Positions 5,534 through 6,405 of a stretch of DNA of 6,405 nt are shown here, piece after piece. The position numbers were made by a program, and so were the translations under genes. The stretch's first letter is position 1. Every line of letters begins with the position of its first letter. A model generated the notes under the pieces. That model was not told where the DNA came from, did no database searches, and worked only from the letters and a program-made list of their open reading frames with translations. Source of the stretch: Prevotella sp. UBA4341 (GTDB lineage Bacteria > Bacteroidota > Bacteroidia > Bacteroidales > Bacteroidaceae); the NCBI GenBank assembly GCA_002393705.1, contig DGTH01000081.1, forward strand, positions 1 through 6,405. The letters run 5' to 3'.

Positions 5534-6364
5534 ATGGCAACTACACAAAAAGCAGCAGCCCCAGCTAAGAAGAGCCAGGGCTTCCAGGGAATCAAAGCAG
5601 CGTTCTGGATCATCGTTGTATGTTTCATCCTCGCAGTTTGTTTCTTCAAATTCTTCCTCGGTAACAGCGACCACATTGCTGAGAACGGCGAAGTCATCGA
5701 CGGTAACATCTGGGGTACTATCTACAAAGGTGGTATCGTTGTGCCCGTCATCTTAACCCTTTTGTTCACCGTCATCGCACTCTCTATCGAGCGCTGGCTG
5801 GCTCTGAACACCGCTTTCGGTAAGGGCAAGCTCCCCAAGTTCGTGGCTAACATCAAGGCAGCCCTGAACGCAAACGACTTCGTAAAGGCTCAGCAGCTCT
5901 GCGACGCTCAGCGCGGTACCGTAGCTAACGTTGTTGGTGCTTCACTGCGTACCTACAAGGAGATGGAAGCTACCTCTGGCATCAAGAAGGAGCAGAAGAT
6001 TGCCCGTATCCAGCAGGCTCACGAAGAGGCCACTCAGCTTGAGATGCCTACTCTGACGATGAACATGCCGATTATCGCTACCATCGTTACACTGGGTACC
6101 CTGACCGCTCTGTTCGGAACCGTTGTAGGTATGATTCGTTCATTCGCAGCTCTGGCAGCTGGTGGTGGTGCTGACTCTCAGGCTCTGTCACTCGGTATTT
6201 CTGAGGCCCTGGTTAACACCGCATCAGGTATCTTGACCTCTTGGGTAGCCGTTGTTGCTTACAACTACTACACGAACAAGATCGACAAGCTGACATTTGC
6301 CCTCGACGAAGTTGGTTATTCAATTGCTCAGACTTACGAAGCTAACCACGCAGACGAGGCTTAA
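5534..6364 (+). CDS. MotA/TolQ/ExbB-family proton channel subunit (ExbB-like)
   Basis: This 276-residue inner-membrane protein is likely the ExbB-type subunit of a TonB-ExbB-ExbD complex, which uses the proton gradient to power TonB-dependent outer-membrane uptake. Membrane segments lie at about 23-42, 66-86, 177-205 and 225-247. Between the second and third is the long cytoplasmic helical region (about 87-175) typical of the family. The diagnostic part is C-terminal: TLTALFGTVVGMIRSF (189-204) followed by ISEALVNTASGILTSWVAVVAYNYY (222-246). These match the two pore-lining helices with the conserved small residues and threonines. E. coli ExbB has three membrane segments; here an extra N-terminal one (23-42) follows a basic, alanine-rich tail. 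Codons differ sharply from the neighbours: many GCT, GGT, GTT and CGT. The downstream gene begins 31 bp later, consistent with the exbB-exbD operon. Flagellar MotA is unlikely given the context and length. A TolQ-type role in envelope maintenance cannot be excluded. Confidence 0.9.
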   Translation: MATTQKAAAPAKKSQGFQGIKAAFWIIVVCFILAVCFFKFFLGNSDHIAENGEVIDGNIWGTIYKGGIVVPVILTLLFTVIALSIERWLALNTAFGKGKLPKFVANIKAALNANDFVKAQQLCDAQRGTVANVVGASLRTYKEMEATSGIKKEQKIARIQQAHEEATQLEMPTLTMNMPIIATIVTLGTLTALFGTVVGMIRSFAALAAGGGADSQALSLGISEALVNTASGILTSWVAVVAYNYYTNKIDKLTFALDEVGYSIAQTYEANHADEA

Positions 6365-6395
6365 TTTTTGCTAACCCTTAAAAACATTTATCGCT

Positions 6396-6405
6396 ATGGG
6401 TAAAG
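6396..6405 (+). CDS. Start of next gene (partial), probably part of the exbB operon
   Basis: ATG GGT AAA begins an open frame (M-G-K) 31 bp after the exbB-like stop codon, and the window ends three codons in. GGT continues the codon preference of the preceding gene. By family context the product is probably an ExbD-type biopolymer transport protein, or the small membrane protein sometimes found between exbB and exbD in Bacteroidales. The sequence shown cannot prove either. Confidence 0.5.

Overview
This is a 6.4-kb stretch of chromosome from a member of the Bacteroidota, most likely a Prevotella-like Bacteroidales. Four upstream regions and the tRNA carry the phylum's -7 promoter box TAnnTTTG (TACCTTTG, TATCTTTG, TACTTTTG, TAACTTTG). 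Several of these have a TTTG-like -33 box 19-20 bases upstream. Shine-Dalgarno sequences are weak or absent, leaders are A-rich, and the proteins resemble Bacteroidales families. Genus-level assignment is inference. No phage, IS, CRISPR or defence genes are visible. The window looks like ordinary core genome.

Layout. Positions 2-75 hold a CAU-anticodon tRNA on the minus strand, with its own promoter at 107-138 and a short hairpin in its leader. All protein genes are on the plus strand. They are a 131-residue START-like (SRPBCC/AHSA1-type) protein (286-681), an LptF/LptG-family permease (900-2801), ribBA (2826-4037), a class I aspartate aminotransferase (4148-5347), an ExbB/TolQ/MotA-family proton channel subunit (5534-6364), and the first codons of a following gene (6396 to the window end).

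Transcription units, inferred. The START-like gene has its own promoter. The permease and ribBA are 24 bp apart with no promoter seen between them, so they probably form one unit led by a promoter just before the permease. The aminotransferase and exbB each have a recognisable promoter. exbB and the gene after it are 31 bp apart and probably form the start of a TonB-energising operon (ExbB, then ExbD-type partners).

The genes serve outer-envelope assembly and energy coupling (LPS export, ExbB) and central metabolism (riboflavin precursors, amino-acid nitrogen transfer). They do not form one obvious pathway. The most notable non-coding feature is a 99-bp palindromic element (687-785) built of 7-bp GTGAAGA-type repeats. 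Other points worth checking are a tRNA T-arm with atypical bases, a promoter that would give the permease an almost leaderless mRNA, and a sharp codon-usage shift in exbB that suggests high expression.
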